Assembly: GCA_025927935.1 (NCBI GenBank) | Contig: JAICKM010000372.1 | Location: forward strand, 1-6,920 | Source of the DNA: Chloroflexia bacterium | GTDB lineage: Bacteria > Chloroflexota > Chloroflexia > QHBQ01 > JADMIH01 | Reading direction: 5' to 3' | Length of the DNA stretch: 6,920 nt | Shown: positions 1-6,159 of the stretch, one piece after another | Layout: every line of letters starts with the position of its first letter | Numbering within the stretch: position 1 is the first letter of the stretch | Position numbers and translations under genes: made by a program | Notes under the pieces: generated by a model | Database searches by the model: none | The model's input: the letters and a program-made list of their open reading frames with translations, nothing else | What the model was told of the DNA's origin: nothing

Positions 1-296
1 ATCGTCAGGTGAGCGCGGCTTTCATCGGGGATGGGCGGGCTGTCGGGGGTGCGCTGCTCCCAGGCAGACAACTCTACCAGCAGCCCGACGAGTTCCAACA
101 GTTCGTCCGCGCCGATACGCGTTTTGCTGCCGCTGGGCGCCGGGGCGCCGGGCGGTCGTACCTGCCGGTCGAGCCACCCGTCGCCGCGAACCGTGAGAAT
201 GCTACCACCCCACAGCCCGTGCATGTCATCATACGTGACGCACAGATCGGCAGGCACTTGTCGGGATGCGAGTATCTCCGTCAGTTGCTCGTTCAT
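1..296 (-). CDS. Conserved hypothetical protein, N-terminal part (runs off left edge)
   Basis: Reading the minus strand from the ATG at 296 gives 98 codons with no stop before the window ends, so only the N-terminus is seen. The protein begins MNEQLTEILASRQVPADLCV. It continues with an acidic/aromatic patch (TYDDMHGLWGG), a short strand-like segment (ILTVRGDGW), a Pro-rich loop, and a leucine-rich helix with an ELLELVGLLVELSAWEQRTP core. No membrane segment or signal peptide is visible. I do not recognise a named family; the pattern looks like a small cytoplasmic alpha/beta protein. The ATG has no close Shine-Dalgarno. An AAAGGA at 325-320 lies 5 nt before an in-frame CTG at 314, so a CTG start adding six residues is possible. 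The gene lies 34 bp after the 177-residue gene on the same strand, so co-transcription is likely. Confidence 0.6.
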   Translation of the reverse strand, partial: MNEQLTEILASRQVPADLCVTYDDMHGLWGGSILTVRGDGWLDRQVRPPGAPAPSGSKTRIGADELLELVGLLVELSAWEQRTPDSPPIPDESRAHLT

Positions 297-330
297 ATCG
301 GTAGCGGGGATCAGCCCATTCCTTTCGGGG

Positions 331-864
331 TTAGCGCTTGATCAGCCAGAGGAGCCACCGCCCCAACCAGCCCAGCATTCCGCGCATTGTCAACTGAATG
401 GGCTGTGCCTCGGCGTGTGGCCCGGCCCCAATGACATGATGATGATACAGTTCCGTGGCAATACCCGCGGACACGTCCGCGGGCATAGGTAGAGGCATGC
501 GTTTGTTGAGTAGCAAGAAGTCGATGAGATACAGCACCATCTTTGCATCGTAGAGATCGCCGGGTCCGGAATACTGGCTCGCATCCCGATTGGCGAAAGC
601 ATCTCCTACAACATAGTGAGTGCCTTCTTTGATAAACGCTAACTGATAGATACAGTACCCTGACCAGCTACGATGAATGTAAAGCGTATCCTCCTCAAGG
701 AACATGAACCACTTATCTTCCATCTGCTCCGGAATGAAGCCCAGGGAGATCCGTTCATATTCCTGCTCGGTAAACTTGGGCTGTAGCGAAAGCTGTGAAC
801 GCTGAGCAGGCAGAGGTTTGAGGTCAGGCCAGGAGTCGCGCGTGGCTCTTTCGGATTGCAACAT
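331..864 (-). CDS. Conserved hypothetical protein, 177 aa, with DKWF...HRSWSG motif
   Basis: The product is a soluble-looking protein of unknown function. Its centre (residues 33-78) carries the most family-like block: EYERISLGFIPEQMEDKWF followed by LEEDTLYIHRSWSGYCIYQL. I have the impression of similar MEDKWF/HRSWTG blocks in other bacterial hypothetical proteins, but I cannot name a family. Residues 104-120 (LYDAKMVLYLIDFLLLN) form a hydrophobic helix, and the last 18 residues (MRGMLGWLGRWLLWLIKR) are Trp/Leu-rich, ending in basic residues. The tail could be an amphipathic membrane-associating helix or a packing helix. No signal peptide is present. The ATG at 864 follows an AGGA about 11 nt upstream and another AGGA abutting the ATG, so the start is reasonable but not certain. 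Its stop is 34 bp from the next gene. It is separated from the upstream 146-residue gene by a 208 bp gap containing a hairpin, so it probably has its own promoter. I saw no convincing -35/-10 pair there. Confidence 0.75.
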   Translation of the reverse strand: MLQSERATRDSWPDLKPLPAQRSQLSLQPKFTEQEYERISLGFIPEQMEDKWFMFLEEDTLYIHRSWSGYCIYQLAFIKEGTHYVVGDAFANRDASQYSGPGDLYDAKMVLYLIDFLLLNKRMPLPMPADVSAGIATELYHHHVIGAGPHAEAQPIQLTMRGMLGWLGRWLLWLIKR

Positions 865-925
865 TCCTATTGTCGTCCTGCAAAATCGGCAACCTAACTA
901 CTTACGACCCGCCGCGCAAGTTCCG

Positions 926-1057
926 TTATTGGCAGCACGGAGCGTGCCACAAAGGGAAAGCGACGAGCGACCGGCAGGGCTGCCGGTCGCTCGCGCGTGG
1001 GGACGGCCCGCAGCCGCGTGCGGTTAGCTGCCGCACGGCGCCGCTCCGCGCCGGTTG
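926..1057. repeat. Intergenic hairpin-bearing element, copy A
   Basis: This stretch matches 1565-1695 at a nearly constant offset of 638-639 bp. Shared pieces in order are TTATT, AGCGTGCCACA, GGGAAAGC, the 13-nt arm GAGCGACCGGCAG and its complement CTGCCGGTCGCTC, then scattered matches including AGCCGC and CGCACGGCGC. One 1-nt gap lies just before the hairpin. Right of the hairpin (993-1057 against 1631-1695) I count 43 of 65 positions identical by eye without gaps. The copy lies after the stop of the 146-residue gene, in the gap before the 177-residue gene. It may be a dispersed repeat or a duplicated gene end; its function beyond termination is unknown. Confidence 0.7.
964..993 (-). terminator. 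Perfect hairpin, probable terminator of the 146-residue gene
   Basis: The arms at 964-977 and 980-993 are perfect reverse complements (CGAGCGACCGGCAG and CTGCCGGTCGCTCG). With a realistic loop of four bases, 13 pairs remain. It lies 80 bp past the stop of the 146-residue gene. On the minus strand it is followed by GTCGCTTTCCCTTTGT, a broken T-rich tract. The plus-strand flank has no T run, so a minus-strand terminator is the better reading. The weak tail leaves room for another role, such as 3' end protection of the message. Confidence 0.65.
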
Positions 1058-1072
1058 AGTACGGATGCACCG

Positions 1073-1513
1073 TCACTCGGCAGCCGCCTGCTCCTCCCAG
1101 AATTCCCCGATGTTGTCGTAGATGCCCTGCGGGAAGCGCAGTTCCCGGTAGACGTTGCAGCTTGCGGGGTCGTCCGGCGTCGGGCAGATCGCGAAGTCCT
1201 GCTGCGCCTGCCATTCAAGGATGCGGTCGCGCTTGGGTGGGTTGTAGTCCTTGCCCTGCACTTGCAGGACCATGGCGCGCGCCTTGTCCGCGTCCTGGTC
1301 GGGCTGCTTCGCCAGCAGGTCGACCAGCGCATCCTCGTCCATGAAGTGGCGGGCGATCATGGCAAAGGTCAGGCGGCCATAGTGGCCGACATCCGTCCCG
1401 GCTTCCAGCGCATCCAGCAGGTGCGCCATCATCGGCGAGTCGCGCAGATTCTCGCCCGGTTCCGCGCTAGCAGCGGGTGTCATCGTCCCACGGGTGTGTT
1501 GCGATTGGCTCAT
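1073..1513 (-). CDS. Conserved hypothetical protein, 146 aa, with CX8C motif
   Basis: The start is fixed by a textbook Shine-Dalgarno: AGGAGG at 1524-1519 lies 5 nt before the ATG at 1513. An ATG ten codons further upstream (1543) would place that SD inside the gene and is rejected. Residues 1-25 are polar and look disordered. Residues 28-65 (MMAHLLDALEAGTDVGHYGRL then FAMIARHFMDEDALVDLL) are helical. Residues 66-102 hold a KQPDQDADKARAMVLQV helix followed by DYNPPKRDRILEWQAQQ. Near the C-terminus is C110-PTPDDPAS-C119-N, a CX8C pair next to NVYRELRFP and an acidic tail. Two cysteines alone are not enough for a zinc site, but with partners they could bind metal or iron-sulphur. I do not recognise a named family, although the block looks strongly conserved. 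There is no signal peptide, so it is probably cytoplasmic. It lies between two copies of the hairpin element and is probably a single-gene transcript. Confidence 0.8.
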   Translation of the reverse strand: MSQSQHTRGTMTPAASAEPGENLRDSPMMAHLLDALEAGTDVGHYGRLTFAMIARHFMDEDALVDLLAKQPDQDADKARAMVLQVQGKDYNPPKRDRILEWQAQQDFAICPTPDDPASCNVYRELRFPQGIYDNIGEFWEEQAAAE

Positions 1514-1518
1514 TGTGT

Positions 1519-1524
1519 CCTCCT
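1519..1524 (-). promoter_or_regulatory. Ribosome binding site deciding the 146-residue gene start
   Basis: The minus strand reads AGGAGG, then ACACA, then ATG at 1513. The perfect core and 5-nt spacing choose this start over the ATG at 1543. Confidence 0.85.
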
Positions 1525-1548
1525 GTTCATACTCTCCAGCCAACGGGC

Positions 1549-1564
1549 TAGAATATTTGTTCTA
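1549..1564. promoter_or_regulatory. AT-rich dyad TAGAACAAATATTCTA in the leader of the 146-residue gene
   Basis: On the minus strand the 16-mer TAGAACAAATATTCTA has 5-bp perfect arms (TAGAA/TTCTA) and lies 36 bp upstream of the ATG. It sits in a sharply AT-rich island (about 1549-1573) in GC-rich DNA, as expected for a promoter and operator. A TATTCT at 1555-1550 could serve as a -10 box, but I see no good -35 at the right distance. The GAAC-N4-ATTC layout is one base away from the GAAC-N4-GTTC form of LexA boxes in Gram-positive bacteria. Regulation by LexA is only a guess. Confidence 0.35.
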
Positions 1565-1695
1565 TTATTTAAAGCAGGGAGCGTGCCACAGGGGGAAAGC
1601 TGGAGCGACCGGCATGACTGCCGGTCGCTCGCTGGTGCTCGCGGCGCTTAGCCGCAGGGCGTCAGTTGTCGCACGGCGCGAAGCCGTGCCAGTTG
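1565..1695. repeat. Intergenic hairpin-bearing element, copy B, overlapping the amylopullulanase 3' end
   Basis: This is the second copy of the element at 926-1057. It spans the AT-rich start TTATTTAAAGCAGGG, AGCGTGCCACAGGGGGAAAGC, the hairpin, and about 65 bp more to the right. The last 34 bp (from 1662) are the final coding bases and stop codon of the amylopullulanase, so similarity between the copies crosses a gene end. The corresponding bases in copy A (minus strand, ending at TAA 1026-1024) could encode NRRGAAPCGS-stop, against NWHGFAPCDN-stop here. Confidence 0.65.
1603..1630 (-). terminator. Hairpin, probable terminator of the amylopullulanase gene
   Basis: The arms 1603-1614 (GAGCGACCGGCA) and 1619-1630 (TGCCGGTCGCTC) are perfectly complementary with a 4-base loop. 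The hairpin starts 32 bp after the amylopullulanase stop codon. The minus-strand tail is CCAGCTTTCCCCCTGT, poorer in T than a standard intrinsic terminator. The position, and a second identical stem after the next gene on the same strand, support a 3' end role. Confidence 0.65.
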
Positions 1696-4600
1696 GCGAC
1701 GGTATCGCTGACTGTCTGTGTGTTGTTGGAACCGACCGCTAACTGGCGGTTGTTGATCTCCTCGCAGGACCCACCTTTCTCCACATAGTTCCAGTCACCC
1801 AGCACATATTTGTACTCGATGTTCGTGCCTTCGAGTATATCGAGGGTGATAGTCCAGTGAGTCGCGTCGACTCTGGTCATCGGCAACGCGGACGGATCCC
1901 ACTGCGGGTACGGGGCGGGGAAACTGCCCGCGATGTGGACGGTGCGGCCCGTTGCGTCAGTCGTGGCGGGCACCGTGACGGTGAAGGTCACAGGGACGAT
2001 CTGGGCTTGCGCCGTGGCGCTCGCCTCGTTCGAGTTGCCGGAGCGGTTGAACGAAGTGTCCTGCGCGGTCACGACATAGTAGTACGTGCTGCCGGTCGTC
2101 ACCGCCTGATCGACATATTGCGCCGTCCCAGCGGCCACGTTGGCGATCTTGGTGTAGGGGCCGCCGCTGCTGTTGCTGCGCCAGACCTCGTAGCGGTACA
2201 GGTCACTTTCGCCGTTGGCGTTCCAACCAATTGTCACCGAGGAGGCGGAACTGCCCACCCTGTGCAGATTGGCCGGCGCCGCGGGGGCCGTGATGTCGCT
2301 CGACGGGTTCACCGTGAGCGCGCCGCGATCACCGGAGTCGGTGTAGGCATAGGTCCAGTGCCCACCCAGGTCGGTGCTGAAGCGCGCCAGGTACTGGAAG
2401 GACCCGGTCTGCTCCGGCGTGAAGTTCACCTTGTACTCGTCGTTGTTGCCCGCATCCGTGTTGTAGGTCATCGGCACCCAGGACCAGCCGGCCGGGTCGC
2501 TGCCGGTGGGGCCGTAGGCGAACTGCGCCAGCACGCCCGCGCCCTGGCCCGACGGGTTGGTCACGCCGTCCACCCAGACCTGGGCGTAGACGGTCTGGGA
2601 CTGCTGCGCGTTGATGGTGATGGTCAGGGACGGCGGCCAGAGGTGGCCGGCCCAGCCGATGGGCGGATACGGCACCGCACTGGCCGCGTTGCTCCAGCCG
2701 CTCTCGTTGCCCGCGCTATCCAGCGCCGTGACCACATAGTAGTAGAGTTTGCTGTTCTCGACCGTGGTGTCCGTATAGATGGTGCCGGTCGCGCTGCCCA
2801 CTAACTGATAGCCACCGCCGCTGAGCGGGCTGCGGTAGACGTTGTACGAGGCGGCTTGCGCGGCAGCCGACCAGTTCAGCGCGACCTGGTGGTTGCCCGC
2901 CGTGGCCGTCAGGTGCTGCGGCGCCTGCGGCGGCGTCAGGTCCTGATTCGGGCCGGCGACCAGGATCGCCGCGCCGAGGGCGGGCAAGGTGATCGTCAGT
3001 TGGCCGTTGGCCGAAGTCGCGTGCAGCGTGCCCAGGACGTCGTTGAAACTGACGCCGCTACGCAGATACCCGGCCAGCGAGATAGTGAGCGTTTGCGGGC
3101 CGGTTTCGTTGCGGTTGACGGCGACGATGCCCACCTGGGTCGCAGTGCGCATGCCATAGGCCATCGTGCGATTGGTATCGTCGGTGAGCAGGAACTTGAG
3201 CGCGCCGTCGCGGAACACCGGGTTGGCCTGGCGGATGGTCGCCAGTTGCCGGTAGTGGGCCATCATGTTCGCGTCGCCGCCCGGCACATCGGCATTCCAG
3301 GGGAACGTGCGGCGGTCGTCGGGGTCATCCGAGCCGGTCATGCCGACCTCGTCGCCATAGTAGATGGTCGGGGCGCCGGGGACGGTGAACTGCACCACCG
3401 TCGCCAGCTTGAGGCGCTGCTTGCCCAGGGCCAGGTTCGCCGCGTTGAACTCCCTGTCCTCGCGATTATACTGGCCCGGCGTCAGGCTCCACAGGATGCG
3501 CTCTGTGTCGTGGCTGTCGAGCAGGTTCATCAAGGTGTAGTAGGTCGCGTCCGGGTAATCCTCGCGGATCGAGTCGAGCTTGCGCGCGAAGAGGGACGGC
3601 GGCTCGTTGCTCGCCCCGTCGTCGGGGAAGCCCTTGTTGTCGATGGTGCCGAAGAAGCCCTGGATCGCGTTGCGGAAGCGATAGTTCATCGTGGTATCGG
3701 CCTGGTCGCCGTGGATCTTGGGCAGGACTTCGTCCTTCTTCCATAGCTCGCCGATGATCGGCGCGTCGGCCTGGGTCGTCTTCACCGCCGTGCGGAACTG
3801 CTGCCAGTAATCCGCCGGGAAGGAGCCGTCGCCCATCACGTCGAGGCGCCAGCCGCTGGCGCCGTTGTCGAGCCAGTAGGGCGCGACGCTGTTGTCGCCC
3901 TGGGCATAGACGAGATCGCGCACGGCCTGCACGCTCTTGTTAAGCACCGGCAGGCTGTCGAAGCCGAACCAGGCCGTGTAATTCATCGTGTTCGGCCCAT
4001 TCGGCCCGGCGCATGGCCCGCCCGCCTGATCCTGGAAGTAGAACCAGGAGCGGTAGGGCGAAGTGACGCTTTCGCAGGCGCCCACCTGCGTGAAATGGTG
4101 GTAGCGGTCGAAGTACAGGCTGTCCGACGAGACGTGGTTGAACACGCCGTCGAGGACGATGCGCATGTTATTCTTCTGCGCGTGCTTGACCAGGTTGTTC
4201 CAGTCCGTCTGCGTGCCGAAGAACGGATCGATGTGGAAGTAGTCCTGGGTGTCGTAGCCGTGATCCGAGGCGGAGTCGAAGACGGGGTTGAGGTAGAGAA
4301 CGGTCACGCCCTGGCTCTTCAAATAATCGAGCGCCTGGTCCACGCCCTTGAGGTCGCCGCCGAAGTAATCGCGCCCGCGCGGGCCTTCGGTACACGGCTG
4401 GGCTGGGTTGACATAGCCTCTGCAGTAGCCTTCCGGCAGCGCCGGCCAGAGCTTTTTGATGATCTGATCGAGCGGGTTGGTCGGATAGCTGTAGCGCGGT
4501 TCCGTGCCGGTGGGGTCGTTGTTCGAGCGGCCGTTGCGGAAGCGGTCGGGGAAGATCTGGTAGATGACCGCGTTCTTCATCCAGGAGATCGGCTGGAACT

Positions 4601-5756
4601 GCGGGCTGAAGACGGTGATCGGATAGCTGTTGTCGATCAGGTTGGGCGTAGGCACGCCCCAGCCGCCGTCCTTGAAGTTATCGTCGGCGTAGTAGGCGGT
4701 GGCCGTGCCGTCGGTGACGATAAAGCGGTAGTAGAGCGTGGTAAGCTGCGCCGGCGTCACAGTCGTCTGCCAGAAGTCGCAGGTATCGTTCGACAGCGCG
4801 GCATCATAGCAACTCACGTTGGCCGCGGCGATTTGGAGATTCTGGAAGGACTGGCTACTGGTCGCCGTATCGTAGAAGCGGGCGCTTACGCCGGTCACAT
4901 CGTCGTGGAAGGTGCGGAAGCGCAGGGTGATCGCCGTGTTGGGGTTGACGGCGCCGCCCGGCTGCCGGTAGATCGCGTCTTGCGAGTTGTGGCCCAGGCC
5001 ATTGTACTCGACGTTGTTGTCGTGACCATGGCCGGCAAGGATCGTCAGGACATGCGTGGTGGAGTTGTAGCTGAACTTCACCTGTGCGCCGTCGGACGCG
5101 ACAGTGAAGGGAATGTTCGGGCCGCCGGGTGTCCCGCCCTGGCCGTAGTTCTCGTCCCAACTCTCGTTGATGGTAACTTTGGCCTCATAGCTGCCGTGCG
5201 GGATCGCGGTGGTCTCGAACGTGTAGATGCCGTCGCCGTCGATGTCCTGCAGCCAGGAGTGCAGGCAATCGGGCTGCCAGTCGCCGGAGCATCCTAGCGC
5301 GGACTGGAAGCTGCCCGGCACCGTAGCGATGACGGACGACTTATTGTCGGTGATCCAGTGGCTTTTGTGATCATAGTAGAACTTGACGGAGCTAGTCGCG
5401 CCCAGATTGAGAGGAATATTAGCCCCACCCGGCACGGCGTGCAAACCGTAGTTCTCGTCCCAACTATTATTGAGCGCCGCCTTATATTCGTAGCTGCCCG
5501 CGGGCACGGTCCACGTGCCCTGCCAGACATCATCGCCGGCATCATACGCCAGGTGCGTCGCCGCGCAGCCGGGATCCCAGTCGCCGCCGCAGCCCAACTC
5601 GCTCTGCAAGCTGCCGGCAATCGTGACGCTGGTTGGATTGGGGCTGTCGGCAAAAACCGGTGCCGCCGGGGTGCCCAGCGCGCTGCCCGGCAGGATCAGA
5701 CTCAAGGCCATGATCGCCAACAGCACACGCATACTCCAATTGCGTTGCTTTATCAT
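1662..5756 (-). CDS. Secreted multidomain amylopullulanase-type alpha-glucanase (GH13), 1364 aa
   Basis: This is an extracellular starch/pullulan hydrolase cutting alpha-1,4 and probably alpha-1,6 bonds. Order of domains by residue: signal peptide 1-36 (cleavage likely after VFA); X25 modules 41-135 and 142-240, each with a GDW...C and a SWDENYG motif; N-terminal Ig-like domain 245-385; GH13 barrel about 391-850 with a beta C-domain to 935; FN3 942-1030; unnamed beta domain 1031-1150; FN3 1155-1250; CBM20-type module 1253-1362. Catalytic motifs are complete: LNPVFDS 489-495, DGVFNH 536-541, GWRLD with nucleophile D639, GELW with acid/base E670, and DSHD with D750. GRDYFGGDLKGV and MNYRFRN resemble the Thermoanaerobacter-type amylopullulanases (I would place it in GH13 subfamily 39). 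All twelve cysteines fall in six local pairs. The start at 5756 has a GGAGGAG 8 nt upstream; the ATG at 5852 lacks one. There is no S-layer or sortase anchor, so release into the medium is likely. Whether it debranches needs assay. Confidence 0.93.
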   Translation of the reverse strand: MIKQRNWSMRVLLAIMALSLILPGSALGTPAAPVFADSPNPTSVTIAGSLQSELGCGGDWDPGCAATHLAYDAGDDVWQGTWTVPAGSYEYKAALNNSWDENYGLHAVPGGANIPLNLGATSSVKFYYDHKSHWITDNKSSVIATVPGSFQSALGCSGDWQPDCLHSWLQDIDGDGIYTFETTAIPHGSYEAKVTINESWDENYGQGGTPGGPNIPFTVASDGAQVKFSYNSTTHVLTILAGHGHDNNVEYNGLGHNSQDAIYRQPGGAVNPNTAITLRFRTFHDDVTGVSARFYDTATSSQSFQNLQIAAANVSCYDAALSNDTCDFWQTTVTPAQLTTLYYRFIVTDGTATAYYADDNFKDGGWGVPTPNLIDNSYPITVFSPQFQPISWMKNAVIYQIFPDRFRNGRSNNDPTGTEPRYSYPTNPLDQIIKKLWPALPEGYCRGYVNPAQPCTEGPRGRDYFGGDLKGVDQALDYLKSQGVTVLYLNPVFDSASDHGYDTQDYFHIDPFFGTQTDWNNLVKHAQKNNMRIVLDGVFNHVSSDSLYFDRYHHFTQVGACESVTSPYRSWFYFQDQAGGPCAGPNGPNTMNYTAWFGFDSLPVLNKSVQAVRDLVYAQGDNSVAPYWLDNGASGWRLDVMGDGSFPADYWQQFRTAVKTTQADAPIIGELWKKDEVLPKIHGDQADTTMNYRFRNAIQGFFGTIDNKGFPDDGASNEPPSLFARKLDSIREDYPDATYYTLMNLLDSHDTERILWSLTPGQYNREDREFNAANLALGKQRLKLATVVQFTVPGAPTIYYGDEVGMTGSDDPDDRRTFPWNADVPGGDANMMAHYRQLATIRQANPVFRDGALKFLLTDDTNRTMAYGMRTATQVGIVAVNRNETGPQTLTISLAGYLRSGVSFNDVLGTLHATSANGQLTITLPALGAAILVAGPNQDLTPPQAPQHLTATAGNHQVALNWSAAAQAASYNVYRSPLSGGGYQLVGSATGTIYTDTTVENSKLYYYVVTALDSAGNESGWSNAASAVPYPPIGWAGHLWPPSLTITINAQQSQTVYAQVWVDGVTNPSGQGAGVLAQFAYGPTGSDPAGWSWVPMTYNTDAGNNDEYKVNFTPEQTGSFQYLARFSTDLGGHWTYAYTDSGDRGALTVNPSSDITAPAAPANLHRVGSSASSVTIGWNANGESDLYRYEVWRSNSSGGPYTKIANVAAGTAQYVDQAVTTGSTYYYVVTAQDTSFNRSGNSNEASATAQAQIVPVTFTVTVPATTDATGRTVHIAGSFPAPYPQWDPSALPMTRVDATHWTITLDILEGTNIEYKYVLGDWNYVEKGGSCEEINNRQLAVGSNNTQTVSDTVANWHGFAPCDN
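5037..5636 (-). repeat. Tandem duplication of the X25 module inside the amylopullulanase gene
   Basis: Two adjacent segments of about 100 codons (residues 41-135 and 142-240) encode the same module. Shared points are SV at the start, GS.QS.LGC.GDW..(G/D)C, GSYE.K..(L/I)N(N/E)SWDENYG, a PGG.NIP stretch and a KF.Y strand. At the DNA level the CCGTAGTTCTCGTCCCAACT block (plus-strand reading) is identical in both, so the duplication is fairly recent or kept similar by conversion. Confidence 0.8.
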
Positions 5757-5764
5757 GCTTGCCA

Positions 5765-5772
5765 CTCCTCCT
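5765..5772 (-). promoter_or_regulatory. Ribosome binding site deciding the amylopullulanase start
   Basis: The minus strand reads AGGAGGAG, then TGGCAAGC, then ATG at 5756. The 8-nt spacing fits well. The chosen ATG also starts directly with a classic signal peptide (MIKQRNWSMRVLLAIMALSL), which supports it over the in-frame ATG 32 codons upstream. Confidence 0.85.
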
Positions 5773-5886
5773 CTGTGCAAATACCTGTCTTCGAGCGCGC
5801 CCTCAATTCCCGCCGCGCCGTGCCGGCCGGGGGCCGAACCGGGCGGCGACAAAGCCGATAGTCGTCCGGGAATCGCGGAAGAACCG

Positions 5887-5910
5887 GTCCTAGCCGAAAA
5901 GTACTAGGAC
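5887..5910. promoter_or_regulatory. 7-bp inverted repeat just downstream of the amylopullulanase promoter
   Basis: GTCCTAG (5887-5893) and CTAGGAC (5904-5910) are perfect reverse complements separated by 10 bp. If transcription starts about 7 bases after the TATACT at 5926-5921, the dyad would begin within the first few bases of the message. It could be a repressor operator or a 5' stem-loop in the leader. No regulator gene is present in the window to connect it with. Confidence 0.4.
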
Positions 5911-5920
5911 TTAACATTCA

Positions 5921-5948
5921 AGTATACCGGAAATACTACCAAAAACAA
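5921..5948 (-). promoter_or_regulatory. Candidate sigma-70 promoter for the amylopullulanase gene
   Basis: On the minus strand TTGTTT (5948-5943) is followed after 16 bp by TATACT (5926-5921), which matches the -10 consensus at five of six positions. The -35 matches at only three. It lies in the most AT-rich part of the gap and implies a leader of about 155 nt. No experimental start is known to me. Confidence 0.4.
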
Positions 5949-6159
5949 CAGGGCGGCGGCCATCCTTGCGAGGTTGTAACCAAAATCCCCCATGCACCGG
6001 CCCTGGCCGCCGATGCACTGCGCCGGGCGCCTGCGCCGCGGCACCCAACCGAGCGTTTTTGCCGTACCGCGTCTTTTCAAAACCAATTTGCGACAGGCCG
6101 CTACTTTTTGGCCGGCCCCGCCGTTGCCCTTTACGTAAGCCACTGCAGAGGCCCAATTC

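Noticed and set aside
31..492. Plus-strand frames at the left end
   Set aside because: They are Pro/Ser/Arg-rich and opposite two minus-strand frames that read as ordinary proteins.
894..1332. Minus-strand frames 894-1214 and 1024-1332 overlapping the 146-residue gene
   Set aside because: They are out-of-frame Arg/Thr/Ser-rich shadows. The 146-residue frame has the SD and protein-like composition. Only the very end of the second frame (1024-1057) is discussed, as a possible fossil tail.
926..1695. The two hairpin elements as ends of an insertion sequence or MITE around the 146-residue gene
   Set aside because: They are direct rather than inverted copies, there is no transposase, and I see no target-site duplication.
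1857..5297. Long open frames on the plus strand opposite the amylopullulanase (1857-2804, 2856-3746, 4095-5297)
   Set aside because: They are antisense to a gene with full catalytic motifs, rich in Arg/Val/Gly/Ala as GC-rich reverse frames are, and show no signal peptide, domain or SD. They are by-products of codon bias.
5757..5852. Upstream in-frame ATG at 5852 as the amylopullulanase start
   Set aside because: It has no SD and would place 32 Gly/Arg/Pro-rich residues before a perfect signal peptide, whereas the ATG at 5756 has an ideal SD.
5358..5907. Plus-strand open frames over the amylopullulanase 5' end and leader
   Set aside because: They are antisense to the signal peptide and X25 coding region and lack family features.
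5904..6156. Short minus-strand frames in the divergent gap, one ending in a hydrophobic stretch
   Set aside because: No SD, composition unlike the real genes, and they overlap the predicted promoter. The hydrophobic end (MAAALLFLVVFPVYLNVKS) is intriguing but unsupported.
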